DNA of 64,000 nucleotides from Gyrodactylus bullatarudis (Eukaryota; Platyhelminthes; Monogenea; Gyrodactylidea; Gyrodactylidae): the NCBI GenBank assembly GCA_012064415.1, contig SSNU01000244.1, forward strand, positions 518,725 through 582,724, given 5' to 3'. The notes beneath the pieces were generated by a model. It worked only from the letters and a program-made list of their open reading frames with translations, was not told where the DNA came from and ran no database searches. Both the position numbers and the translations under genes were made by a program. Shown in pieces: positions 37,027 to 47,210 of this stretch. How positions within the stretch are numbered: position 1 is the stretch's first letter; the number at the start of each line of letters is the position of its first letter.

Positions 37027-40022
37027 TCAATTCTTCACATCTACAAGAACCTCCTTCAGGGATAAAAAGGCAGGATCTTCGTACATGGAAGGCCCGAGAG
37101 AGTTGAGAAGACGTTCAGATGCTTCAATAGTCATTTTCAGGTGACGTCTACATGTAGTTAGCTGAGTCTGTATCTCGACGGCATTACCGCCAGCCGCTTT
37201 GAGCTCTTTCATTTGTACCCGGATAAAGGATTCTCTCTCAAGGGCTGCCTTTAGTTGAGATTCTAGTTCAACCATTTTCTTTCGTGTCTTGAGACAATTG
37301 GCACAGAACGAACCAATTTCCTCGTCATCTTGAGCATCGAAGCGTGATTTTTTCTTCTTTTTAGGAGCTCCGCCGCCATCTTCATTGTCCCCGTCACGAT
37401 CAGCGTCCTTCTTTTTCCTCTTCTTACGACTGGCCAAATCAGCTTGAAGTTTTGTGATCTGCTGCTCGAGCTTGGCATTTTGAGAAGTCTGTTCCTTGAC
37501 CATTCGTTCAGAGGTATCATATTTACCCTTGAAGATGGTGAGTTGTCTCTCAGTTTCGTCAAGCTTTTTGTAGAGAAGTTCTTGTTCCTCTTCAGGGTTA
37601 TCGCCGTTGGAAATTTTCAAATATCCTATTTGGCGAGGCTTGGGAAGCATACTCTTGCAAATGTTGAAGCAATTTGGATCAACCTTGTAAAGTCCGGCCT
37701 CAAGTTGGTCTCTGAGCTCTTGGATTTCTGTCCTCAAGTATTTATTTGTTGTAAGTGATGATTTTAATTCGATTTGAAGACGTTGGACTTCTGGGCCACC
37801 TCTTACAGCATGACAACGGACGGTCTCAAGGTCTCTGCTTGCTTCCAAGAATTCAGCTTCCGTCTGACGTAGTTTTGTATCCAACTCGGTGATTTTTGCA
37901 TCTTTTTGTTTGCACTATTATTGAAATAAATGAAAAAAGCTATTATCCCAAGACTTATCAATTCAAACTAACCTCTGAATGAAGTTTTTCACACTGCGCT
38001 ATTTTATCCTCAAGCTTGTTCTTTACATCGAATATTTCACAACGCTTAGCCTCATTGTCCATGCGAAGTTGACTGACAGCTGATTGGAGCTCAGCAAACT
38101 TGGCCTTTTCCATCTGGTCAGATTGCTGCGCGAACTTTTGGGCTTGCTTAGTCAAGTTTTCTTGGGTCTCCTTTAGTTGAGCCTTGAGGGCGTTACATTC
38201 CTTGTCAAGTTCATCGAGTTCCCCTTCCAACTTCTTCCTGCGTTGATATTCCCGATCACGTTTACCTCGAAGACGTTCGCATTCTGCTTCCAAGTCAGCC
38301 AACGATTTCCCTTTAACATCATTGTTGGTCTCTTGGGGAACATTTTCCGAGTTGGACTTGGCCTCCTCTTCTAAATTAAACCATAAATATATTAGAGATC
38401 AAGAACAATGAGTAATCAACAATATTTGTCATACTCTTGAGTTCTTTTGAGGCATGATCTAAGCAACTCTTGGCCAGGGCACTCAAATCTCCGCCAGCAA
38501 TATGAGTACTAGAGAGAAGCTCCTTTTTGATAATGTCAATCTGAGCTTTGAGGGCTGATCTCTCACACTCAACCTGTTCGAGTTGATTGGCTTTTTTCGA
38601 TATCTCCTCGTGAATCCTGAGGATGACATCTTCTCTATAAGTTAAAAGATTATTCAATTCATTTATTTGACCTTCTAGTTCAACTATTTTTGTTCGCAGG
38701 GATCCAGGGTCAGCATTGGCCAACTTTTCCATTGTGGTCTTTCCACTGGCATCATCTCTCTTTTTATCTGATCCAATCCATGGTGGCATAGATGGACCAA
38801 TTACCCTAGACTAAATAATAATAATCAGGGTTAAATATCAAGGGGAGAAACAATATCCTATCTTTGCAATAGAAACTCACTCCGTCTTTTGCTTTTCTGT
38901 GAATTTGCTGAAGTTCCTTGATCTTGAGTTGACTATTGCGAAACTTTTGCTTGAGATCCTCAAGTTCAGCTTCGTTGTTAGTATTCTGGAAGAAAAGGAT
39001 AAATAGGAATACAAGATAAAGAATAATACAAGATGCCAAAGTTGGGACAAACCTTTTCTTGAAGTAGACCATGTTCTGTCTTGATCTTACGGAGTTCATT
39101 TTCAAAGTTCTTTTTGCTCTCTAGAGCCTCTTCGAGTTCTTTCGTTAACTTGGCCTCTTGAGCCTTAAAGAATTCGTTAACTGCAGCTAGAGAAGATTTG
39201 GAAACAACTTTAGACTCTCCCTCATCTTCGGGGACTACACCTTCGTCGTCTGAATTTTTTAGAGCATCTTGCTTAGCTTCATCACTTACAGGAAGCGAAT
39301 ATTCACTAAGACAACAGATTATTATTTTTAATCATTCAGGTGATCAACTCATTACTCACCCACTGAGTAATTTTTCAAGAAGCTTGGATTTTTCTGCCAG
39401 CAAGTCTTCTATTTTGGCCAAATGATTTACTTTAATGTTCAAGTCAGAGACTTGTTCCTCGAGCTTATTACTTTTATGCAGCAATCGATCTCTATCATCA
39501 GTCATATTTCTTAATTTTACTTCTAATTCTTTGTTGATATTCTTTTGAGTGGTGAGCTGATTTTCTCGAGCCTTAATGAAGATATTTTTTAGATTAGGAT
39601 GGTGTAATTAATTAGGTAAGTGACAGACTTACAGTAACACGTTCTTCCGCCTGAGTAGCTCTGCATTCAATGTCAGTGATCTTAGTTTCGGCTTTATCAA
39701 GAGCCGTTCTAAGATTCTCACAATGCGCCTGGGATTCAGATAAATCATTTTTAACAGACTCGAGAGTTTTAAGACGCCCTTCAAGATCAGTTACTTGAAG
39801 ACGATAATCCATAACTTTCTTTTTAACATCCCGATTTTGATTAACCAAACTTCTATTACTTAATTGGAGACTGGACAAGTCAATTCTCAATTTCTTGTTC
39901 TCCTCTGTAAGATAACTAGGAAAGGATTAAAAATAGGAAAATAATGTCAACTTAATAATAAATCAATCTTACTTGCATTTGTCATCGAGACTGAGACTTT
40001 CGAGATTTACCTCTGCAGTCAT
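37027..40022 (-). CDS. Large coiled-coil protein, family not recognised (854 aa)
   Basis: Eight exons: 40022-39973, 39915-39633, 39571-39360, 39305-39053, 38985-38881, 38810-38435, 38370-37973 and 37914-37027. All junctions are GT/AG with agreeing phases, and the sum is exactly 855 codons including TGA. The start is MTAEVNLESLSLDDKC. Nearly the whole length is heptad-like Glu/Lys/Leu coiled coil, interrupted by acidic DDEGVVPEDEGES, a Pro/Gly hinge at SRVIGPSMPPWIGSDKK, and a basic patch near the C terminus (KKRKKK and APKKKKKSRF), a likely nuclear signal. A CANC motif (SFCANCLKTRKK) follows it. I do not recognise the family; a scaffold, nuclear or centrosomal rod is possible but not shown. 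Introns are uniformly 54-70 nt. It shares a 127-bp divergent region with CSTF1. Confidence 0.85.
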
Positions 40023-40149
40023 TTATATAATGAGAAAGGAAAAAGATGGAAACAACGTTAAGAAAAACGTTTATTTAAAAAGTGCGCAAGCATATATTTT
40101 ACAAGTGTCAACATTAAATACCAAAGTTTTGTTTTAACTTGTAAATAAT
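40023..40149. promoter_or_regulatory. 127-bp divergent promoter region, coiled-coil gene/CSTF1
   Basis: The two ATGs face away from each other with only 127 bp between them, so both 5' UTRs and promoters must fit here. No TATA box or obvious paired motif was found. Confidence 0.5.
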
Positions 40150-42207
40150 ATGAGCTTTAAAGAACGCGATCATCTCTACAGAGCTATTATTAGGTAAATA
40201 ATTGATTTTAACTTTTAGTCAACTATTCAATGATGGCTTCCAGACAATAGCAGTCAGTCTGTCAAAGCTTGTCTCTCCTTCTGTGCCATGTGGCCCTTCA
40301 AATAGGTTAATGAAATTATTCAAATTAGGGATATCAATATCTGAAGATGAACAAGACAAATTAGCTACAGTTGAAGGAGAAGCTGTCCCTCCAGGTACTG
40401 GCATTGACTTGGATATAGAGTCTGAATGTAAGTTTCAAATCCCTTGAACTGTTCATTCAATAAAATTTGAATTTTATGAATTAGCTGCTACAATGGCTCC
40501 TGAAGCTGCTCTTTACGAAACCTGCTATGTTACTTCACACAAAGCCCCTTGTAGAACTGCTGCATTTAACTCGAATGGACAGCTGATAGCTACAGGATCT
40601 GTCGATTCGTCTATAAAAATTTTGGATGTTGAACGCATGCTTGCTAAGACTGTCAACTCAGATTTGCTTCAAGAGTCTCCTCAACAACAAATGGAAACCC
40701 ATCCTGTCATTAGAACTCTCTATGATCACGCTGCTGAAGTTACATGCCTTGATTTTCATCCAGATGCCAGTCTACAACTCTTAGTCAGTGGCAGCAGGGA
40801 TTATACAATAAAATTCTTTGAATTTTCCAATCCTTCTGTTAAGAAGGCCAGCAAAAGTATTCCAGAAGCCTCGCAGATTCGTTGCTTAAATTTCCATCCA
40901 TCTGGCGACTATCTCCTGGTTGGAACTCATCACAAAACTTTGCGATTGTATGACGCAAATACATGCCAATGCTTTGTTAGCAGCTGTCCAGAGGATCAAC
41001 ATAATTCTAGTATAACCATGGCCAAATGGGCTCCATCCGCTAATCTTTATGCATCTTCCTCTGATGATGGATCTTTTAAAATTTGGGATGGTGTCAGTTG
41101 TAGGTGTATAGCAACATTTGAGAATGCTCACGAAGGATTATCAGTTTGTTCAGTTTACTTCTCTCGCAACTCAAAGTATGTCCTTTCGTCGGGCATGGAT
41201 TCCGTTGTCAAGTTATGGGAACTAACAACTGGACGTTGTATCTTGAGTTATACTGGGGCCGGTACTACAGCGAAACAAGCATTTCCTTCGCATGCTGCTT
41301 TCAATCACACAGAAGATTATGGTGAGTTTTATTCTGTTTTGCATTCCCCCCTTACAATTAATGATAATTCAAACTCCCTTCAAGTCATGTTTCCCGATGA
41401 AGATACCAAAAGTCTATGCTGTTGGGACTCTCGTAATGCTGACAGACAACGTCTCTTGGCCCTGAGTGAGTCAATCTCTTTTATTAATATTTATCAATAT
41501 TTTTGGCCTCAGATTATCTTTTGATCCAATATATTGAATGATGCATTTTGCATAGAGCTAGTTAATAGATGAAGATGGCAATTTATGGGATTTCCATAAG
41601 ATTCTCAATATTTCCATCAAGAAATCGAATTTGAACAAGAATTTTACGAGTCTAGAGTCTCGAGTTAATTCCCATTTTTTTAAACTTGGCAGCTGAAATT
41701 TTTTTGCTGATTTCAAAGTCAAAGACTGATCTAAAGTTGATCTGTAGGGTCACGATTAGACCAAAGGAATCACTCCCATCATCTTCAAATTTTTAGTTTT
41801 TGACCACCTTACTGCTTGAAAATCAATAAAATCCCTGAAAAATGACCATTTCATTAAAACTTTTCTAGTGATAAAAGGTTATCTATATCGTAAAAGTGGA
41901 CCTCATGCTCTAGTTTCCGAATATTCTCGTTCAAATTCGATTTCTTGATGGAAATATTGAGAATTTAGTAAAAATCATAAATTCCCATCTTCATCTAATA
42001 TTAACTAGGTGTAGTAATACACTCAAGTCTATTCGAATGAGGTCATCTAGAGTTAGAGAGAGAGCATGGTTTGATACAATCCCTTTTATTCAAGATCATA
42101 ATGGCCCGATTCAATGCTTTGTTCATTCCACAACAAATCCTGCTTTTATCTCATGTTCCGACGACAACCGGGCAAGATTCTGGTATAAAAAGTCAATTTC
42201 TGATTGA
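40150..42207 (+). CDS. CSTF1: Cleavage stimulation factor subunit 1 (CstF50)
   Basis: Five exons: 40150-40193, 40219-40427, 40485-41321, 41385-41465 and 42095-42207, giving 427 residues (human 431). The N-terminal dimerisation domain is split by a 25-nt intron; [10 protein letters not shown] across the join matches human [19 protein letters not shown] precedes the WD repeats, which include [85 protein letters not shown] and SLCCWDSR. The last exon has [14 protein letters not shown] and [11 protein letters not shown] to the stop. CstF50 is part of the CstF complex that binds the GU-rich element downstream of poly(A) sites. The last intron (629 nt) holds a family A repeat. Confidence 0.95.
40194..40218 (+). 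other. 25-nt intron in CSTF1
   Basis: It starts GTAAAT and ends TTTTAG. Removing it joins AG to T, making the conserved serine of IISQL and restoring frame; reading through would bring in an in-frame stop (TAA) right after the donor. The conserved human sequence on both sides fixes the borders. It is among the shortest spliceosomal introns one would expect in an animal. Confidence 0.85.
41557..42014. repeat. Family A long-inverted-repeat element inside CSTF1 intron 4
   Basis: The left end is GAGCTAGTTAATAGATGAAG with GGCAATTTATGG next. The right end is ATAAATTCCCATCTTCATCT followed by ATTAACTAGGTGTAG. It fills most of the 629-nt intron. The interior shows AAAGTTGATCTGTAGGGTCA and related blocks of the family. 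It is more diverged than the copies at 28.0 and 29.7 kb. Confidence 0.75.
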
Positions 42208-42259
42208 ATGAATATAAACTTTCCATAAAATATCTCTTGTTTCATCATAAAATGTAAAA

Positions 42260-42265
42260 AATAAA
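42260..42265 (+). terminator. Poly(A) signal, CSTF1
   Basis: AATAAA lies 53 bp past the CSTF1 stop. Confidence 0.6.
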
Positions 42266-42539
42266 TATTTAATACTGTAGAACAAGAGCCTTTCATAGTC
42301 ATTTCAATAATCATCATTTCTTGCATTAGTTAATTCCAAAAGTTGGGGCCAATTGGATCTAGGAAATCTATAAATTTAAGTTTTTTCAATAGTACATTAG
42401 ATAAACACTTTCGTCCCTATTATTCATAGTTATAACCCTTCTACTTCTGCAAGAACATGTAAGTATTAATATTTTAACAAGATGTAATGATTCCGGGACA
42501 CCATTTTAAACAAGAGTCAATTCACCAACAACACAATAC

Positions 42540-42660
42540 CTAGAAATTTGCACTAAATATAGTTATTCAGATAGCTGTTTGGCATAGATTTACTATAACC
42601 TTGTTCGGTTGCTACCTGGCTATATTGTCTTCTGGCTTGTAAGAAGTGATTCTTATAATA
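42540..42660 (-). pseudogene. Fragment of the DDE transposase C terminus
   Basis: The minus strand reads QARRQYSQVATEQGYSKSMP, very close to QAKRQHSQVASDQRYSQSMP at the end of the transposase remnant at 52.4 kb. It ends in a stop. It shows that the same element exists elsewhere in the genome. Only the C-terminal tail is present. Confidence 0.65.
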
Positions 42661-42924
42661 ATTATTACAAGTAATAAGTTAAAAGCGCTATAGTCAACAC
42701 ACAATACCTTTCTTTTAAAACCTTTATTATAATTTAAAGTCATTTGCAAAAGGAACACCCTCTAATATGACGTTTTAGTACATATTCTCGATCTGTTCTT
42801 GGTCATGTTTCACAAAGATTGTGGCATTGTCAAAACAATTCATTGCAATCACACTATTCTACACTATAGTCTGGTTCAATAACTTTAACTGCCTTCTCTA
42901 TGGATTAAATTACTTTTCATAATC

Positions 42925-43530
42925 ATGAAATTGTTGATTACAGCAATTCTCTTTGCACATTCGATAGGCAGCTCAATATATTCTCACGTTTTGATTATTG
43001 ATGAAAATACAGCATTTCATTACTTGGACGATAATTATCGACAGTGTGGACCCAAGGCTGACAAGATTGATGGACGAATTCCAATCTGCAATCCGAATGG
43101 CCTTCACCCCTGTTGTAGTCATTGGGGATTTTGTGGCTCCTCAAAGCACGACTGTAATAGTCAAGGATCTGTAAACTTTAAGATGAACCCAAATTTCCGT
43201 TACGATGGTAGTAAAGCTAGAAAGATTAATGGCAAATCGGCCTGGTACTTGTCCAGATCTCAGCTTCAATTGACCAGGTGTGGTCCAAGAGCTGGAAAGT
43301 TAGACGGGATGTTCCCGATTTGTGATCCGAATTCAGAGAAGCCCTGTTGTAATGGAGACGGCTATTGTGGCAACTCAACTGAGGATTGTTTTGGAACTGG
43401 CTCAGTTAACTTTGGTATTTATCCAAACTTTAGATTTGAGAATGAAACAAGCGGTTATTCAACTATTTGTTATAAACACGATTTGGCAGCTTTGTTAATT
43501 CTCTTATTAGTTACCTTTGGATATTCATAG
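42925..43530 (+). CDS. Secreted or GPI-anchored protein with two hevein-like domains
   Basis: A single-exon frame of 201 residues. Residues 1-20 (MKLLITAILFAHSIGSSIYS) are a signal peptide. Two related modules follow: CGPKADKIDGRIPICNPNG with PCCSHWGFCGSSKHDC (Cys 41, 55, 63, 64, 70, 77) and CGPRAGKLDGMFPICDPNS with PCCNGDGYCGNSTEDC (Cys 119, 133, 141, 142, 148, 155). Both end in GSVNF and are followed by a PNFR segment. The CC-x-x-x-G-x-CG-x-x-x-x-x-C core is that of hevein/chitin-binding type 1 domains, though the second module lacks the aromatic Trp of the first (HWGF versus GDGY). The C terminus is hydrophobic (LAALLILLLVTFGYS), as in GPI-anchor signals. Role unknown: carbohydrate binding at the cell surface is an inference. 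Confidence 0.8.
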   Translation: MKLLITAILFAHSIGSSIYSHVLIIDENTAFHYLDDNYRQCGPKADKIDGRIPICNPNGLHPCCSHWGFCGSSKHDCNSQGSVNFKMNPNFRYDGSKARKINGKSAWYLSRSQLQLTRCGPRAGKLDGMFPICDPNSEKPCCNGDGYCGNSTEDCFGTGSVNFGIYPNFRFENETSGYSTICYKHDLAALLILLLVTFGYS

Positions 43531-43604
43531 GAATTCACTAAAACACATAGAATGTCGTTGCTTAGTTTTATCTCTTATCGGATTTTTCAGCTTAACACAC
43601 ATTG

Positions 43605-43610
43605 AATAAA
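43605..43610 (+). terminator. Poly(A) signal, hevein-like gene
   Basis: AATAAA lies 75 bp past the stop. Confidence 0.55.
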
Positions 43611-43845
43611 GTATCATAAAAGTAATTTATTTTTAATCAACTTCAACTCGATCAGATATTGTCAGATATAAAAATGATAGTTTTTGCCACTGAATTCTCG
43701 CTAGTTACAGGCTGACTAGCGATTTGGTTATAATCGGGTACTGTTGACTTCTCATTAGTTTCAGTTGTAGCTACGGCTCGGCCTGAACTCTGATCCAGTC
43801 AGTCCGTTTATCCAGTGGTTTATAAACCTAGTTTACATGAAAATA

Positions 43846-43945
43846 GCCCGGTGTGGCGTATTGGTATCTTTTTCACTTCTCATACAGACTCCAACACCGG
43901 GCCCATTGAACACTATTTCCCTTGTACAAATCATTAATTTCTATT
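43846..43945 (+). mobile_element. tRNA-derived SINE, copy 1 (truncated middle)
   Basis: It starts GCCCGGTGTGGCGTATTGGT, with a pol III A-box-like TGGCGTATTGGTATC, and ends with a tail CCATTGAACACTATTTCC. A second, fuller copy is at 62120-62256 on the minus strand. In this copy the B-box region is shortened (CCAACACCGGGC), so it is probably inactive. Confidence 0.65.
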
Positions 43946-44508
43946 TAAAAATATTACATTTTCAAAAAAATCGCTACTTTTACAATAAAATTTTCTCTTT
44001 TGGTTTGTAAAATAGTCCTAAATGAAATTGGCTTTTTATAAATCTGAAAAATTTTAACCGAATCAATCTGGTTTCCATTATTAATCAAGATCAGGGTAGA
44101 GAAGCGTAAAAGAGTAATCAATTTTTGGTTTTTTTATGTGCCATGATAGTTTTTATGGAGTTGAGGTTATCACAATTAGACAATTCATTTTTTCATGGAG
44201 AATGTTAATATAAGTGGAAAGTAGGAAATTATTTTGATAAGAAATGTTTATTAAATTATAATTTTGTTCGATTTTAAGTTTGTTCGAAAGTAGTTTGGCC
44301 TGGGGGCAGGGAAATCATTGATCTTGGACTTTGATGCAAATTGAATCTGATAGACATTAAAAATATGGACATACGCAATGGTACTGTAATATATAATATT
44401 CCAATATCTCTCGGAATTTCCACAAACATTATTCATACATTATACAGTAGGAATGTACACACTGATACGATTGAAGCTGACTTTTGTCATATGGATTTCT
44501 TTCATCCA

Positions 44509-44532
44509 TCTTCTCTCTCTCTCTCTCTCTGT
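44509..44532 (+). repeat. CT dinucleotide microsatellite
   Basis: About eleven CT units are followed by GTGTGT. It has no coding role. Confidence 0.8.
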
Positions 44533-44852
44533 GTGTTTGTGAAATAATAAAAAAGCTCTTTATCAATATTGTATTATTATTAATAATAATAAGGGAAGCA
44601 GAGAACATGTGCAGATTATACTTTATATTATGGGCCATAATTATTATCTACTGATCTGTTTCTTTCACACTGTGTTATCTCAATACCAGTTCAATAAAAA
44701 TATCATACATTAATTGAATAAAAAACGATAAAAAATCAAGATCTGACAGGGTCTTTAATTCAAGATGAAAGTTTAAAAAATTTCGGCTAACTAAATTTAT
44801 GTGCTGAGATATTGGGCAAAAACACCTCCTAAACTTATGCTATTTAACCTTT

Positions 44853-45003
44853 CATGTTCCATTGTTCGATCAGTGGAACACAACACTTTCTTGAGCAATA
44901 ATTGGAACTGAAAGATACTTGAAAAGGAAATTTATTAAGCTAAAAAAATATGTATAAATCATAAAGATAGCTCTGCACTGATGCTAACCAAAGATACATG
45001 AAG
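44853..45003 (+). repeat. Dispersed repeat shared with 21793-21950
   Basis: Shared blocks include AACACAACACTTTCTTGAG, GGAAATTTATTAAGCT and CACTGATGCTAACCAAAG. It lies upstream of the second GIY-YIG fragment, matching the order near 22 kb. Confidence 0.6.
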
Positions 45004-45284
45004 AAGAATGCCAATTTTAACTTCTATTACCATGTATCATCTTTTGACCCCCGCCCTGGAAATGACAAAAGTGACATAGGAAAATCAATACAACTGGGGC
45101 CTGCAGAGACCCCATTTCAAGGGCGAGGGTTAAATGATAAGTCGGCTCTTGAAAAGGTTTCTGATTCGAAATCAGCGTACTTATTTTGGTAAGGTTCGAA
45201 GTTTTTTCTAGTTTTGAAAATTGTATTTAAAACTCAAAGATTATTCAAATTATTCATAAGGATTTACTAAAACCTGAAGAAAAG

Positions 45285-45850
45285 ACTCTTTTAATTTACA
45301 AATTCCAATGTGACTGTGGATCTTCTTATATAGGACGTACAATTAGGAAATTGTCAACAAGATCAAACGATCACCTGAAGAAGAATACAGCGGTGACCAG
45401 ACACATCAAACAGGAGAACCACCAAGCTTCAATTTCTCAATTCTGTATAAAAATGCGGGTGATGACAGCACGGATTTGTGGGTGAAGGAGAAATTCATCA
45501 TCAATCACTTCAAGCCAAATCTGTGTGTTCAAAAAACTACTCTTATAACCTTCAATTACCCTGGCCTATGTGAGCTTTTTCACCTTTCTCTTCACTGTTG
45601 CTATTTATTGAAGAGTTTTGGTGTTTTTTTTCAGCTCACATTATATTCTTATATTTTTTAACTTTTATTATACTTCTTTCAAAATTTGTAAAATATTATT
45701 TTCTCTTAACTTTTATCATTATTTATGTGTCACTACTGATGAACCATAAAGAAATGTACATTTAGTGAATAAAATCACCTATATATCTACAAATATGATT
45801 CTAAGCGGATTTTCGGACGTTTTTTTAAATTACGTGAATCATATCATCGA
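45285..45850 (+). mobile_element. Penelope-like element 3' fragment, copy 2
   Basis: The upstream part reads LIYKFQCDCGSSYIGRTIRK, a GIY-YIG endonuclease core (Y...YIG, with the following RKLSTR-type arginines), then HLKKNTAVTRHIKQEN. A frameshift separates this from ILYKNAGDDSTDLWVKEKF in the next frame, with NHFKPNLCVQ completing the domain. The noncoding tail matches copy 1 through TGTACATTTAGTGAAT. At about 45785-45850 it is followed by an inverted copy of sequence that lies on the 5' side of copy 1 (22610-22680). It is a broken, 5'-truncated retroelement. Confidence 0.72.
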
Positions 45851-47210
45851 CAAATAAATATTTGCTATTCCAATTGATAAAAAATTATTCTGAGCTTCTA
45901 CGAAGATGGCGGATAAATCTGAATACTTTTTCGTAAAGACTGACCGATATTCTATATGTAATAAATGTCTGCATTTTGTTGGTTCTTGCATAAGCTCATA
46001 ATAAATTATTTTAATCTGATAAATTTTGGCCTTCAATTTTTATTCATCAGTATCCCTATGGCTAGTTTAGGATCAGATAAAAGGTTCTAGAATATTATTT
46101 TTATAAATAAATGATTTTTTGGCTCCATTTACTCCTGATAAGAAACCTAAAAATACAGATTTTTAATAAAAATATGATCTGGATTTCAAGATCCAATCAC
46201 TTGTGATCTGATGAACTGATTTTCATGCCCCGACTATTTATGAAATCAGCACTTTTTAACCTTTCAAACTAGACCATTCGAAGCTCGAGTCAACGTGTAA
46301 TTGATTCACACCCCTTTCATTTGTGATCCAAAACCATGATTTTGATCGGTCGCTTACAAGTAGACCTACATTAAACAGGTTTTTTTAGAGTGCTTTTTAA
46401 GGGAAACTTTAATGTTCTTATGAAAAAGGACCTTCTCTTTTGTATTAATTGATAATTTCATAGTCTCTAACACCTCTCTGATCCTCACAATAAAGCTTTA
46501 AAAACTCAATTTCTGACACTTATAAATTTTACCCTTGAAAACACGAGTTAAACGGAAAACTAAATGGACCAATGAATTTTTGATAGATTTGTATATTTTT
46601 CACGGTATATTACGCCCCAGTTTCTTCGGAATGAAGTGGCCAATGAGTTTCGCAACCGACTGTATAAGTTTAAATTTGACTCAATTTTTTCTTCAATTTC
46701 CTATTGATTTCAACGGGTCAAGGCCATGAATTATTTCTCTGACTTTTGCATGACCAAAAAAGATGTGTATATTACAAACTGAATGGATACACCAATTTCT
46801 CATTTCTATTGAGAAATTTATTAACTCAAAGTCTCAGCCAATCAGAATCGTCCTAGGTAGATGATCTGATATAACTCATATTTTTTCTATTATTATATTG
46901 CCCTTGTATGTGGAAAAGATATATATCAGAACAAAGGTGATCGACTGACTCAATGTAATTTCAAGCTTTTCTAATCCAAGAGACAATACAAACAAGGGGA
47001 TTATTTTCCATTCTAGCCTTCTATAAAAAAACAACTTCAACTGCGAAGAACAACAGAAAAAGGAAGAGGATATGCAAATGACTATTTTCCCTTTATTTTT
47101 AAAGAATTGAATACAAGACGAGAAAAGAAGAAGTAGGGAATTTTTGTAGAAAAAAAGATTCACTTCGTGTGTAGAGGGACATTGATAATTATAAAAGAAA
47201 TCCCAGAGAA

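Larger units (their letters stand above)
42208..42924. other. Intergenic, with transposase fragment
   Basis: No complete gene was seen between CSTF1 and the hevein-like gene. A minus-strand transposase tail fragment is at about 42540-42660. Confidence 0.5.
43531..47174. other. Intergenic stretch with SINE and Penelope-like remains
   Basis: No coding gene was recognised. It holds the hevein-gene poly(A) signal, a tRNA-derived SINE (43846-43945), a CT microsatellite (about 44509-44532), a repeat shared with 21.8 kb (44853-45003) and a GIY-YIG fragment (45285-45850). The remaining AT-rich sequence is unassigned. Confidence 0.45.

Noticed and set aside
37263..37758. Open frames inside the last coiled-coil exon in other frames and on the opposite strand
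   Set aside because: They are shadows of the long coiled-coil frame, which is phase-consistent through eight exons.
43846..43920. A possible tRNA gene (GCCCGG head, A-box-like sequence)
   Set aside because: The B box is incomplete, no anticodon arm can be drawn, and a second copy at 62.1-62.3 kb shares a long non-tRNA tail, so it is a SINE.
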